DNA of 64,000 nucleotides, from positions 62,001-126,000 of the forward strand of contig JBFKDQ010000002.1 in NCBI GenBank assembly GCA_041619555.1. Direction: 5' to 3'. Below, in pieces: positions 17,729-26,647 of this stretch (position 1 is the first letter of the stretch; each line of letters starts with the position of its first letter). The DNA comes from Oceanococcus sp041619555. GTDB taxonomy: Bacteria > Pseudomonadota > Gammaproteobacteria > Nevskiales > Oceanococcaceae. The notes beneath the pieces are model-generated. The model searched no databases. It saw only the letters and a program-made list of their open reading frames with translations, and was not told where the DNA came from. Made by a program: the position numbers and the translations under genes.

Positions 17729-18338
17729 CGGCAAAGATGTCCTTGTGGTGTTCGGCGAAATATTGCAGGGTGGCGTGGACCGCCTTGACCACCGCTCGCG
17801 GGGTGATGGTCGCCCCCGTCAGTTGGTCGAAGGGGCCGCCATCCTTGCGCACCGCCCAGCGTTCCGGCGCGCCCAGCGAGCGACCGTCAAACTGATGAAT
17901 CCAGTCGCCGCGCGAGGCATCGATGCCGTCGCCCAGCCCCGGGGTTTCACGGTGGCGCACGACCCGTACCGCGGCAATGCGGCCATCGCGCCGGATGCCG
18001 ACCAGCAGATCGATGGCGCCGTTGTAGCCATTGGGTGCGGTGACCGGCAGGATGGCGGCGACCGCATGGCCCTGTCGACGGGCGATATACAGCGTGTCGA
18101 TGCCAGCGGGTGAAATGCGTGCCGGCAGCTCCAGCATGCGGGTGTCGTCGAGCAGGCGGTTGTCGTAGCTCCCGGCCGGCAGGATTTCCTGCAACTGGCG
18201 GATCATGCTGAGGCGTTCGTTCTCGGCGATGCGATCGCGGGTGGCCCAGTGGGCCCCGGCCAGCAGCGCGCTGCCGACCACGGCGAACGCGGCGAGCAGG
18301 CCGGCGCTGCGCAGGGCTTCACGGCGGATCTCATGCAT
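17721..18338 (-). CDS. rnfG: Electron transport complex subunit RnfG
   Basis: 205 residues from ATG 18338, which overlaps the rnfD stop as TGATG; the frame is open far upstream, but that part has no Rnf similarity. One N-terminal transmembrane helix (L-L-A-A-F-A-V-V-G-S-A-L-L-A-G) anchors a periplasmic FMN-binding domain. The flavinylation motif is L-T-G-A-T-I-T near residue 175, where FMN is attached through a phosphoester to the last Thr of S/T-G-A-T in the family. N-G-Y-N-G-A-I-D and E-T-P-G-L-G-D also match RnfG/NqrC. It carries electrons on the periplasmic face between RnfD and the membrane core. Confidence 0.93.
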   Translation of the reverse strand: MHEIRREALRSAGLLAAFAVVGSALLAGAHWATRDRIAENERLSMIRQLQEILPAGSYDNRLLDDTRMLELPARISPAGIDTLYIARRQGHAVAAILPVTAPNGYNGAIDLLVGIRRDGRIAAVRVVRHRETPGLGDGIDASRGDWIHQFDGRSLGAPERWAVRKDGGPFDQLTGATITPRAVVKAVHATLQYFAEHHKDIFADG

Positions 18339-19351
18339 CAGTGCTGACCTCTGCCGCTGCCATAGGTCCGGGTCGGGGTGTAATGATCGATCAGCGGCAC
18401 GCAAATGTTCATCAACAGGACGGCAAAGGCGACCGCATCGGGATAGCCGCCGAAGCTGCGAATCAGATAAATCAGGATGCCGATGCCCAGGCCATAATAG
18501 ATCCGGCCGCGCGGTGTGGTGCTGGCGGACACCGGATCGGTGGCGATGAAGAAAGCGCCGAGCATGGTGGCGCCGGAAAACCAGTGATGCAGCAGGCCCG
18601 GATGCAGGTCGGCATCGGCCAGCCAGAACACACCGGCGCACAGCCCGAGCCCGCCGAGCAGGCCGAATGGGATCTGCCAGCGAATGGTCCGGTTCCACAG
18701 CATCCACAAACCACCAAGCAGAAATGCGAGATTGATCCAGTCCCAGGCATAGGACGCGATCGGTCCGGGCGGCAGGCTCTGGCGCGCTTCATCGACGGTG
18801 CGCTGGCGGGACAATTCGGTCTTCACATGATCCAGCGGGGTGGCGGCGGTCAGGCCATCCAGCTCGGTCAGGCCGACACGGCCCTGGGTGTATGCGCTCA
18901 GACGGGGAGAGTCCAGTTCCAGCTGCGGATTGACCCAGGTGCTCATCTCGGCCGGAAAGGCGATGAGCAGGACGACGAAGCCCAGCATGGCGGGGTTGAA
19001 CGGGTTGTAGCCGAGGCCGCCGTACAGATGTTTGCCGAAGATCAGCGCGAAACTTGCACCGAAGACCAGCAGCCACCAGGGCGCATAGGGGGGAATGGAA
19101 AGCCCCAGCAACAGTCCGGTGATCAGTGCGCTGCCGTCGAGCAGATGCTTCTTCAGCGGCCGTTTGCGCCACAGCAGCATCAGCGTTTCGGCAAGCAGCG
19201 CGGTACCCGCGGCGATCAGCACATTGCTGATCACGCCCCAGCCAAAAAACCAGCTGTAGCAGAGGATGCCGGGAATCAGGGCGAGGCAGACCCGCAGCAT
19301 GATACGGCTGACGCGGGCCTCGACGGGCAGATGCGGGGAACTGCGGAGCAT
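18338..19351 (-). CDS. rnfD: Electron transport complex subunit RnfD
   Basis: 337 residues, polytopic inner-membrane protein of the NqrB/RnfD family. Helical segments begin near residue 20, and L-L-D-G-S-A-L-I-T-G-L-L-L-G-L-S-I-P-P, G-K-H-L-Y-G-G-L-G-Y-N-P-F-N-P-A-M and D-P-V-S-A-S-T-T-P-R-G are characteristic. The Thr in L-T-A-A-T-P-L corresponds to the covalent FMN attachment site, so the cofactor position appears conserved. RnfD couples electron flow to Na+ or H+ movement together with the other subunits. It overlaps rnfC upstream and rnfG downstream by one base each, indicating coupled translation. Confidence 0.95.
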   Translation of the reverse strand: MLRSSPHLPVEARVSRIMLRVCLALIPGILCYSWFFGWGVISNVLIAAGTALLAETLMLLWRKRPLKKHLLDGSALITGLLLGLSIPPYAPWWLLVFGASFALIFGKHLYGGLGYNPFNPAMLGFVVLLIAFPAEMSTWVNPQLELDSPRLSAYTQGRVGLTELDGLTAATPLDHVKTELSRQRTVDEARQSLPPGPIASYAWDWINLAFLLGGLWMLWNRTIRWQIPFGLLGGLGLCAGVFWLADADLHPGLLHHWFSGATMLGAFFIATDPVSASTTPRGRIYYGLGIGILIYLIRSFGGYPDAVAFAVLLMNICVPLIDHYTPTRTYGSGRGQH

Positions 19352-21456
19352 CAGGAGGGCTTCTCTCGCGCGGCTTTGGCCGCCTTGGCTTTGGCAATGG
19401 CGGCGGCGACCGGGTCAGGGGTCTTGGCGTGGGGCTTGGAAGCGGACTCGGGGGTCGGCTTGCGCGCCGCCTTGGCCTGGGCGATGGCGGCAGCTACGGC
19501 GTCCTGCTTGCCTGCCGCCGGGCCGGCCGGGGCGACGGCCTCTGCCGTGTCACCACTCGCGCTTGCGGCCTGTTTGGCCGCCCGCGCCTTGGCAATCGCC
19601 GCCGCAACCGGGTCTGTCGTGGTGCTTGCGCGATCGGCCTTGCGCTTCGCGGCTGCGCCGGGCGCGACGGGATCAGCGGCGGCTTCCGCCGTCGCGCTTG
19701 CAGTGCGTGCCGCCCTGGCTTTGGCGATGGCCGCCGCGACCTGATCGGTCCTGGCTGCCGGGTCCGCCTTGCCGCTGTCGGCTGCGAGGCGCTGGGCTTT
19801 CTGCGCCTGGGCTTTGGCGATCGCCGCGCTGATGGCGTCGGGCTGCGCGCTGGCGGCGCTGGCCGGCTCCTGGGCCAGGCGACGGGCTTTTTCCGCCTTG
19901 GCCTTGGCGATGGCCGCGGCGATGGCATCATTGGCGGGCGTGGTCTTGGCGCTTGCCGGCGCTGCGGCTGGCGTCTGCTTCTTCTGTTTCAAAGCCTCAC
20001 GCTTGCGGCGTCGGGCTTCTTCCTTTTCGCGCGCCTCGGCTTCCAGTCTTTGCTGCCGGAATTCATGCCGGTTGCGTGCAATATCGGCCTTGCGCTTCTC
20101 TTTCTCCGCCTGGTAAATCTCGGTCTTGGCGTAGCGGTAGTACTGCACCAGCGGGATATTGGAAGGACAGACCTGGGCGCAGCAGCCGCATTCGATGCAG
20201 TCGAATAAATCGAGTTCCTGCGCCTTGTCAAAGGCTTTGGCGCGGGCCTGCCAGTACAGCTGCTGTGGCAGCAGATTGGCTGGGCAGACATCCACGCATT
20301 CTCCGCAGCGAATGCAGGGCAAGGTGGTGTCGGCGGGTTCGGCCTGCGCCACTTCCACCAGGATGCAGTTGGTGGCCTTGACGACCGGAACCGCATCGCT
20401 GCTCAGCGCAAAGCCCATCATCGGTCCCCCCATGATCAGGCGCGGCGTCTGTGTATAGCCGCCACAGTGGGCGATCAGTTCCGCCACCGGCGTGCCCAGC
20501 CGGACCTCCAGATTCTGTGGCTGCCGGATGCCGGGACCATTGACCGTGACGATGCGCGAGATCAGGGGCTGGGCGTAACGGATCGCGCGCCAGATTGCCG
20601 CCACCGTGCCGACATTATGGACCACGATGCCAATGTCCAGTGGCAGGCCTTCGCGCGGCACTTCCTTGCCGGTCAGGGCCTGGATTAGCTGTTTTTCGCC
20701 GCCCTGCGGATAGCGCGTGGGGACCACGCGGATTTCGATGTCGCCGTAATCCGCCTGGTTGATCGCCTGGCGCAATGCGGCGGCGGCTTCCGGTGCATTG
20801 TCCTCCAGTCCGATCAGGCATTCCTGCGCGCCCAGCACGCGGCGGATCAGCTCGGCGCCGGCAATGACCGCGTCCGCATGCTCCTGCATCAGCGCGGCGT
20901 CGCAGCTGATGTAAGGCTCGCATTCAATGCCATTGAGAATCAGGGTGTTGACGTTGGCCGAACTGCCCGGATTGAGTTTCACCGAGGAGGGGAATGCGGC
21001 GCCACCCAGGCCGACCAGGCCAGCCCGACGTACGCGCTCACGCAGGGTCTGTGCATCGAGCGAAAACGGGTCTTCGGTGGCGGGCCAGTCCGGCGTCGGC
21101 AGGCCTTCGTCGGCGTGATCGGATTCGATCACGATGGCCATCGCGGCCAGGCCCGAGGCATGGGGCACGGCGCAGGGGGCGATCTCCACCACGGTACCGG
21201 AAATACTGGCGTGTACGGGAGCGGCGATGAAGCTGTCGCTGTCGGCGATCAGCTGGCCGCGCAGAACCCGTTCGCCCACCTTGACCAGGGCGCGCGTCGG
21301 CGCGCCGATGTGCTGGCTCAATGGCAGGATGACCTTGTCCGGCAAAGGCGCGGGCCGGATCCGGCCAGCCTCGCCATGCAGCTTGTGGCCGGGCAGGGTC
21401 AGGCCGCCATGAAAGCCACTCTGGCCCGAGCGTCCGGATTTGAACAGACCGAACAT
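19351..21456 (-). CDS. rnfC: Electron transport complex subunit RnfC with Ala/Lys-rich C-terminal repeats
   Basis: 701 residues from ATG 21456, which overlaps the rnfB stop as TGATG. The N-terminal 430 residues match the NADH/FMN-binding Rnf module, including the G-L-V-G-L-G-G-A-A-F-P motif and N-G-I-E-C-E-P-Y. Two ferredoxin clusters follow: C-I-R-C-G-E-C-V-D-V-C-P and C-I-E-C-G-C-C-A-Q-V-C-P. After them comes a charged helical region and six copies of a unit close to A-A-A-I-A-K-A-K-A (coded by about 19380-19930). Similar Ala-rich tails occur in RsxC of Escherichia coli. RnfC is the cytoplasmic entry subunit, exchanging electrons with NADH and ferredoxin. The copy number of the tail is the variable part. 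Confidence 0.95.
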   Translation of the reverse strand: MFGLFKSGRSGQSGFHGGLTLPGHKLHGEAGRIRPAPLPDKVILPLSQHIGAPTRALVKVGERVLRGQLIADSDSFIAAPVHASISGTVVEIAPCAVPHASGLAAMAIVIESDHADEGLPTPDWPATEDPFSLDAQTLRERVRRAGLVGLGGAAFPSSVKLNPGSSANVNTLILNGIECEPYISCDAALMQEHADAVIAGAELIRRVLGAQECLIGLEDNAPEAAAALRQAINQADYGDIEIRVVPTRYPQGGEKQLIQALTGKEVPREGLPLDIGIVVHNVGTVAAIWRAIRYAQPLISRIVTVNGPGIRQPQNLEVRLGTPVAELIAHCGGYTQTPRLIMGGPMMGFALSSDAVPVVKATNCILVEVAQAEPADTTLPCIRCGECVDVCPANLLPQQLYWQARAKAFDKAQELDLFDCIECGCCAQVCPSNIPLVQYYRYAKTEIYQAEKEKRKADIARNRHEFRQQRLEAEAREKEEARRRKREALKQKKQTPAAAPASAKTTPANDAIAAAIAKAKAEKARRLAQEPASAASAQPDAISAAIAKAQAQKAQRLAADSGKADPAARTDQVAAAIAKARAARTASATAEAAADPVAPGAAAKRKADRASTTTDPVAAAIAKARAAKQAASASGDTAEAVAPAGPAAGKQDAVAAAIAQAKAARKPTPESASKPHAKTPDPVAAAIAKAKAAKAAREKPS
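19380..19930 (-). repeat. Six degenerate tandem repeats encoding the RnfC tail
   Basis: Six units, each encoding about eight to ten residues close to V-A-A-A-I-A-K-A-K-A, begin near 19381, 19469, 19584, 19711, 19800 and 19893. Spacing is irregular (about 90 to 127 bases) and linkers are rich in Ala, Lys, Thr and Pro. The DNA copies are diverged by synonymous changes, so the repeat is protein-level and old rather than a recent slippage tract. Confidence 0.85.
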
Positions 21457-22001
21457 CAGGTCGGCTCCTGTTCGGGTGGTGACCATTTCCAACTGCTGAT
21501 GGTGGTGGCCACCGGAACCATGTCGATGCAATCGACCGGACACGGTGGCACGCAAAGCTCGCAGCCGGTGCATTCGGATTCGATGACGGTATGCATCAGT
21601 TTGTTGGCACCGACGATGGCATCGACCGGGCAGGCTTGAATGCACAGCGTACAGCCGATGCAGCGATCCTCGTCGATCACCGCCAGGGTCTTGATGTCAT
21701 CGGCGACGCCGTTTTCCGGGTTCAGCGGCAGGGGCTCGCGTCCCAGCAGTTCGGCCAGGGCTAGGATGCCGTCTTCACCACCCGGCGGGCATTGATTGAT
21801 TTCGGCCTGCTCGCCGGCGATGGCCTCTGCGTAGGGGCGGCAGCCCGGATAGCCGCACTGCCCGCACTGGGTCTGTGGCAGTAGCGCATCGATCTGTTCG
21901 ACCAGCGGGTCGCCCTCGACCTTGAAGCGGACCGAGGCGGCGCCCAGCGCGATGCCGAGTATGACGGCGAGTCCGCCGAAGGCGAGAATGGCGGTCAGCA
22001 T
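21456..22001 (-). CDS. rnfB: Electron transport complex subunit RnfB
   Basis: 181 residues. An N-terminal transmembrane helix (about 3-25) is followed by the G-domain cluster motif C-G-Q-C-G-Y-P-G-C with a further Cys downstream (Q-C-P-P-G-G), and two ferredoxin-type [4Fe-4S] motifs, C-I-G-C-T-L-C-I-Q-A-C-P and C-T-G-C-E-L-C-V-P-P-C-P. All expected Cys are present. RnfB passes electrons from the cytosolic side to the membrane core of the complex. It lies three bases after rnfA and overlaps rnfC, so the genes form one transcription unit. Confidence 0.95.
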   Translation of the reverse strand: MLTAILAFGGLAVILGIALGAASVRFKVEGDPLVEQIDALLPQTQCGQCGYPGCRPYAEAIAGEQAEINQCPPGGEDGILALAELLGREPLPLNPENGVADDIKTLAVIDEDRCIGCTLCIQACPVDAIVGANKLMHTVIESECTGCELCVPPCPVDCIDMVPVATTISSWKWSPPEQEPT

Positions 22002-22004
22002 GGT

Positions 22005-22580
22005 TCAGGCCAGTCCCGCAAAGCCCATGAAGGCCAGCGACATCAGGCCCGCAGTGATCAGTGCAATGGGCGCGCCCTGAAATGATTCGGGAACATCCGC
22101 CACCGCGATGCGTTCGCGCATGGCGGAAAACAGGATCAGGACGAGGGAAAATCCGAGTGCGGCGCCGAAACCGAACAGGGCGGACTCGACAAAGCTGTGG
22201 GCTTCGCGAACGTTCAGCAAGGCCACGCCGAGCACCGCGCAGTTGGTGGTGATCAGCGGCAGATAGATCCCCAGGACCTCGTGCAGCAGCGGACTGGACT
22301 TGCGCACCCACATCTCGGTGAGCTGCACCACCGCGGCAATCACGACGATGTAACTGATGGTGCGCAGATACTCCAGGCCCAGAGGCGCGAGCAGATACTG
22401 TTCGACCAGATACGAGCTGATGGAGGATAGGGTCAGCACGAAGGTGGTGGCCAGCGCCATCCCCATCGAGGTCTCGACCTTCTTCGACACGCCCATGAAC
22501 GGACACAGGCCCAGAAACTGGACCAGGACGAAGTTGTTGACCAGGACGGTCCCAACAATGATGAAGAAGTAATCGCTCAT
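22005..22580 (-). CDS. rnfA: Electron transport complex subunit RnfA
   Basis: 191 residues, the typical RnfA/RsxA length, with six hydrophobic segments and the motifs N-N-F-V-L-V-Q-F-L-G-L-C-P-F-M-G-V and P-L-I-T-T-N-C-A. The two Cys occupy the positions that coordinate the intramembrane iron-sulfur cluster together with RnfE. It is first of the six rnf genes. A candidate promoter lies immediately upstream (22591-22619), but no clear Shine-Dalgarno sequence is visible before the ATG, so the message may have a very short leader. Confidence 0.95.
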   Translation of the reverse strand: MSDYFFIIVGTVLVNNFVLVQFLGLCPFMGVSKKVETSMGMALATTFVLTLSSISSYLVEQYLLAPLGLEYLRTISYIVVIAAVVQLTEMWVRKSSPLLHEVLGIYLPLITTNCAVLGVALLNVREAHSFVESALFGFGAALGFSLVLILFSAMRERIAVADVPESFQGAPIALITAGLMSLAFMGFAGLA

Positions 22581-22590
22581 GGGCGGGCGG

Positions 22591-22619
22591 AGTCTAGAAA
22601 GTCAGGGTTTGTTATGCAA
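22591..22619 (-). promoter_or_regulatory. Candidate sigma-70 promoter of the rnf operon
   Basis: Read on the minus strand: TTGCAT (22619-22614) as -35, a 17-base spacer, and TAGACT (22596-22591) as -10. Spacing is ideal and both hexamers are near consensus. Transcription would start close to the rnfA ATG at 22580, leaving only a few untranslated bases. Confidence 0.45.
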
Positions 22620-22729
22620 TAAAGTTTGGACGGAGTAATAATCTTATGCTTTTGAGATCTTGTCTCTCGTGTGCGTGGCGGCCTGGATCCATTTTCCTCA
22701 GAGGGCTCCGGGCAGGCTCGCCGGAATTC

Positions 22730-22749
22730 GCGATGGCGATCACCATCGC
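22730..22749 (-). terminator. Stem-loop downstream of metG
   Basis: GCGATGG (22730-22736) pairs with CCATCGC (22743-22749), a perfect seven-base stem, 25 bases past the metG stop on the minus strand and within the 193-bp gap before rnfA. No T-run follows. Apart from this stem and the rnf promoter candidate I see nothing else in the gap. Confidence 0.3.
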
Positions 22750-22773
22750 AGCAAGCGCGGTTTTCCAGCAGAT

Positions 22774-24789
22774 CTACTTTACTTTCATCCCGGGTTGCGC
22801 GCCTTCGTCCGGACTGAGGATAAACAGCTCGTCGCCACCCGGTCCGGCGGCCAGCACCATGCCTTCTGACAGCCCGAATTTCATCTTGCGTGGCGCCAGA
22901 TTGGCGACCATGACGGTCAGGCGTCCTTGCAGGTCCTCCGGCGCATAGGCGGACTTGATGCCGGCAAAGACATTCCTCTCGCCCAGATCGCCCAGATCCA
23001 GCGTGAGTTGCAGCAATTTGTCGGCGCCTTCCACGTGTTGTGCCCGCGCAATGCGCGCGATGCGCAGATCGATCTTGGCGAAATCCTCGATGCCGATCAT
23101 GGCGTCCTCCTGCGTGCGTGCCGTCCGGTCTGCGGGTTTTGCGGCGGCCGGTTTGTTCGCCGCCTCTTCTTCCAGCATGGCCTGCACGGCTTTCGGGTCA
23201 ATGCGCTGCATCAGCGGGGTGAAGGGCGCAAGTGGCGCGTCCAGCAAGGCGGCGGCGCGGCCATTCCAGTCCAGCGGCGCACCGCAGAACAGCGCCTCGA
23301 CCTTGCTCGCGGTGGCCGGAATCACCGGCTGCAAATAGATGCTCAGCAGACGGAAAAGGTTCAATGCGGTGGTGCAGACCGCCTGCAACTGCGCATCGCT
23401 GCCTTCCTGCTTGGCCAGTTTCCAGGGCGCCATTTCCGCCACATACTGGTTGGCCCTGTCCGCCAGCGCCATGATCTGGCGGATGGCATGGCTGAATTCA
23501 CGTTTCTCGTACGCCTCGCCGATCGCCTCGCCGGCCGAGACGAACTCCGCGAACAGATCCGGGCGATCAAGTTCCGGGCCCAGGCGCCCGGCGCAGCGCT
23601 TGCCGATAAAGCCGGCAGTACGACTGGCGATGTTGACGTATTTGCCGATCAGGTCGGAATTCACCCGAGCCTGGAAATCTTCCAGATTGAGGTCGATGTC
23701 CTCGACCGCGGCGCTCAGCTTGGCGGCAAAGTAATAGCGCAGATATTCGCTGGGCAGATGATTCAGATAGGTCCGGGCCTGAATGAAAGTGCCACGCGAC
23801 TTCGACATCTTGGCGCCATTGACGGTGAGGAAACCATGCGCGAACACGCCGCTGGGGGCGCGGAAGCCGGCGCCATGCAGCATCGCCGGCCAGAACAGGG
23901 TGTGGAAATAGGTGATGTCCTTGCCGATGAAGTGATAGACCTCGGCGGTCGAGTCCGGCGCCCAGTAGTCATCGAAATTCAGGTTTTCGCGGGCGCAGAG
24001 TTGCTGCAGGCTGGCCATGTAGCCGATCGGCGCATCCAGCCAGACATAGAAATACTTGCCTGGCGCATCGGGGATTTCGAAGCCGAAATAAGGGGCGTCG
24101 CGCGAGATGTCCCAGTCCTGCAGGCCGCTGTCGAACCACTCCGACAGTTTGCTGCGCACCGCGGGCTGAATCGCGGCGGTGGCCAGCCAGTTCTGCAGCC
24201 AGTCGGTGAAATGGCCGAGCTTGAAAAAGTAATGTTCCGACTCGCGTTGTTCGGGCGGTGCGCCGGAAACCACCGAGCGTGGGTTCTTGAGGTCGGTGGG
24301 GCTGTAGGTCGCGCTGCAGACCTCGCAGGAATCCCCGTACTGATCCTCGGCGCCACAGCGGGGGCAATCGCCTTTGACGTAGCGATCGGGCAGAAACATC
24401 TGCTTGACCGGATCATAGGCCTGGGCGATCTCGCGTCTGGCAATATGACCGGCATCGCGCAGGCGGGTATAGAACAGTTCCGCCAGGCTGCGATTCTCGG
24501 CGCTGTGGGTGGTGTGGAAGTTATCGAAACTGATCAGGAAATCCTGATAGTCGCGGCGTTGCTCGGCGCCGACCTGTGCAACCAGTTGCTCGGGGCTGAT
24601 GCCCTGCTTTTCTGCCATCAGCATGATCGGTGTGCCATGCACGTCGTGGGCACCGACGAAGCGGCAGTCGTGTCCGCGCAGACGCTGGAAGCGAACCCAG
24701 ATGTCCGTCTGGGTCGATTCCAGCATGTGGCCAAAGTGCAAGGCGGCATTGGCGTAGGGCAGGGCGTGGGTGACGAGTATGCGTCGCAT
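22774..24789 (-). CDS. metG: Methionyl-tRNA synthetase
   Basis: 671 residues, the length of the Escherichia coli type with a C-terminal tRNA-binding domain. The class I signature is H-F-G-H (residues 18-21), a conservative variant of HLGH, and the second signature is K-M-S-K-S in the middle. The connective domain has one zinc knuckle, C-P-R-C and C-E-V-C, near residue 145. The last 100 residues form an EMAP-II/Trbp111-like OB fold (D-F-A-K-I-D-L-R-I-A-R). The enzyme charges initiator and elongator tRNA-Met. It is divergent from mrp, as in many gammaproteobacteria, and a promoter overlapped by an inverted repeat lies in the spacer. Confidence 0.97.
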   Translation of the reverse strand: MRRILVTHALPYANAALHFGHMLESTQTDIWVRFQRLRGHDCRFVGAHDVHGTPIMLMAEKQGISPEQLVAQVGAEQRRDYQDFLISFDNFHTTHSAENRSLAELFYTRLRDAGHIARREIAQAYDPVKQMFLPDRYVKGDCPRCGAEDQYGDSCEVCSATYSPTDLKNPRSVVSGAPPEQRESEHYFFKLGHFTDWLQNWLATAAIQPAVRSKLSEWFDSGLQDWDISRDAPYFGFEIPDAPGKYFYVWLDAPIGYMASLQQLCARENLNFDDYWAPDSTAEVYHFIGKDITYFHTLFWPAMLHGAGFRAPSGVFAHGFLTVNGAKMSKSRGTFIQARTYLNHLPSEYLRYYFAAKLSAAVEDIDLNLEDFQARVNSDLIGKYVNIASRTAGFIGKRCAGRLGPELDRPDLFAEFVSAGEAIGEAYEKREFSHAIRQIMALADRANQYVAEMAPWKLAKQEGSDAQLQAVCTTALNLFRLLSIYLQPVIPATASKVEALFCGAPLDWNGRAAALLDAPLAPFTPLMQRIDPKAVQAMLEEEAANKPAAAKPADRTARTQEDAMIGIEDFAKIDLRIARIARAQHVEGADKLLQLTLDLGDLGERNVFAGIKSAYAPEDLQGRLTVMVANLAPRKMKFGLSEGMVLAAGPGGDELFILSPDEGAQPGMKVK

Positions 24790-24802
24790 GGGGCAAGAGG
24801 CC

Positions 24803-24843
24803 TGGCAAAAAACACTCTATTTTGCCATAGCCAGCTTTGTTAA
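24803..24843 (-). promoter_or_regulatory. Candidate metG promoter with an overlapping 8-bp inverted repeat
   Basis: On the minus strand TTAACA (24843-24838) and TAGAGT (24819-24814) are separated by 18 bases and match sigma-70 hexamers at five and four positions. A perfect inverted repeat, TGGCAAAA (24803-24810) and TTTTGCCA (24820-24827) with a nine-base centre, covers the -10 region. That is the layout of a repressor operator, although a short hairpin in the DNA is the only thing seen directly. Confidence 0.45.
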
Positions 24844-24927
24844 GATCGGCGGTCCGATCCATATCAGCCTCGGGCTGACGCCTATGCCGGCGTCGATCCG
24901 GTCGATCATCATTTTCTGGGGATTGCT

Positions 24928-25998
24928 TTGCTCGATCGAAACGCCTTGAATTCGGCCCTGCACGAATTGTCTGAACCGGTGCTGGGGGGCATGCTGGCGG
25001 ACTGCGTCAGCGAATTCGGTTTTGATCACCGGGCCGTGCGGCTGAGCCTTGATCTGCCCATTCCGGCGCAGCGTTTCGCGGCCGAACTGCGCCTGCGACT
25101 GAGCGAACATCTGCGCCCGCAGCTTGAGGGCCGCACGCTGGAGCTGAACATCCAGTGGCGGGTCGAAGCGCAGCCGGTGCAGGGCAGCCTGCAGCGCATG
25201 CCCGGCATCAAGAACATCATTGCCGTGGCCTCCGGCAAAGGGGGGGTCGGCAAGTCAACGGTGGCGGTCAACCTGGCCCTGGCGCTGGCGGCGGAAGGCG
25301 CGGCGGTCGGCATGCTGGATGCCGATATCTACGGCCCCAGCCAGCCGCGGATGCTGGGCGTGCAGGACCAGCGCCCGGATGTGCTGGAGGCGGAAAAGAA
25401 AATGCTGCCGGTGATGGCGCATGGGGTCGCGCTGATGTCCATCGGCCTGCTGGTGGATGCGGAGCAGCCCACCATCTGGCGTGGGCCGATGGTGACGCAG
25501 GCCCTGAATCAGTTGCTGGGAGAAACCCGCTGGCCGGAACTGGACTATCTCATCATCGATCTGCCGCCGGGGACCGGCGATACCCAGCTCTCGCTGGCCC
25601 AGCGGATCCCGGTCAGCGGTGCGGTGATCGTCACCACGCCGCAGGACATCGCTTTGCTCGATGCGCGCAAGGGTCTGAAGATGTTTGAAAAGGTCGGAGT
25701 GACGGTGCTCGGGGTGGTGGAAAACATGAGCACCCACATCTGCTCGCAATGCGGTCACGTCGATCCGGTCTTCGGCAGTGGTGGTGGCCAGGCGATGGCA
25801 GAGGAGTTTCACTTGCCCTTGCTCGCCCAGTTGCCCTTGCATGCCGATATTCGCCAGCAGGCCGATAGCGGTGCGCCAACCGTCGTCGCGGATCCCCAGG
25901 GGCCGCTGGCGGCCGCCTATCTGCAGCTTGCCCGTCGCGCGGCCTTCGAATTGAGCCAGGCCGGTGCCGCCGAGTTTCCGGACATCATCGTTGAATAA
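24928..25998 (+). CDS. mrp: Iron-sulfur cluster carrier protein Mrp/ApbC
   Basis: 356 residues from TTG 24928, supported by GGGGA five bases upstream. An N-terminal MIP18-like domain (about 1-90) precedes the P-loop NTPase with the deviant Walker A S-G-K-G-G-V-G-K-S-T (near residue 105), D-A-D-I-Y-G-P-S-Q-P and L-P-P-G-T-G-D motifs. The C-terminal C-S-Q-C pair, which bridges the labile cluster in the homodimer, is present. The protein binds and transfers [4Fe-4S] clusters to apo-targets. It sits between divergent metG and co-directional dcd, a conserved arrangement. Confidence 0.95.
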   Translation: MLDRNALNSALHELSEPVLGGMLADCVSEFGFDHRAVRLSLDLPIPAQRFAAELRLRLSEHLRPQLEGRTLELNIQWRVEAQPVQGSLQRMPGIKNIIAVASGKGGVGKSTVAVNLALALAAEGAAVGMLDADIYGPSQPRMLGVQDQRPDVLEAEKKMLPVMAHGVALMSIGLLVDAEQPTIWRGPMVTQALNQLLGETRWPELDYLIIDLPPGTGDTQLSLAQRIPVSGAVIVTTPQDIALLDARKGLKMFEKVGVTVLGVVENMSTHICSQCGHVDPVFGSGGGQAMAEEFHLPLLAQLPLHADIRQQADSGAPTVVADPQGPLAAAYLQLARRAAFELSQAGAAEFPDIIVE

Positions 25999-26034
25999 GC
26001 CGTTGCTACCTTTCCCACTTTCGCCGGACCTCTC

Positions 26035-26601
<567 letters not shown>

Positions 26602-26647
26602 AACCGCGGACCCGTTTGATTCGTCTGGGCCTGATGATGGCGCCGGG

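Noticed and set aside
19380..19930. Regular repeats that might look like a CRISPR array
   Set aside because: Repeats are degenerate, in frame within rnfC and encode a known type of Ala/Lys-rich tail; spacers are not of constant length.
22927..24843. Open frame of about 640 codons on the plus strand opposite metG
   Set aside because: It is the antisense of a fully conserved metG gene and its translation has no recognisable domain. Long antisense frames are expected in GC-rich genes.
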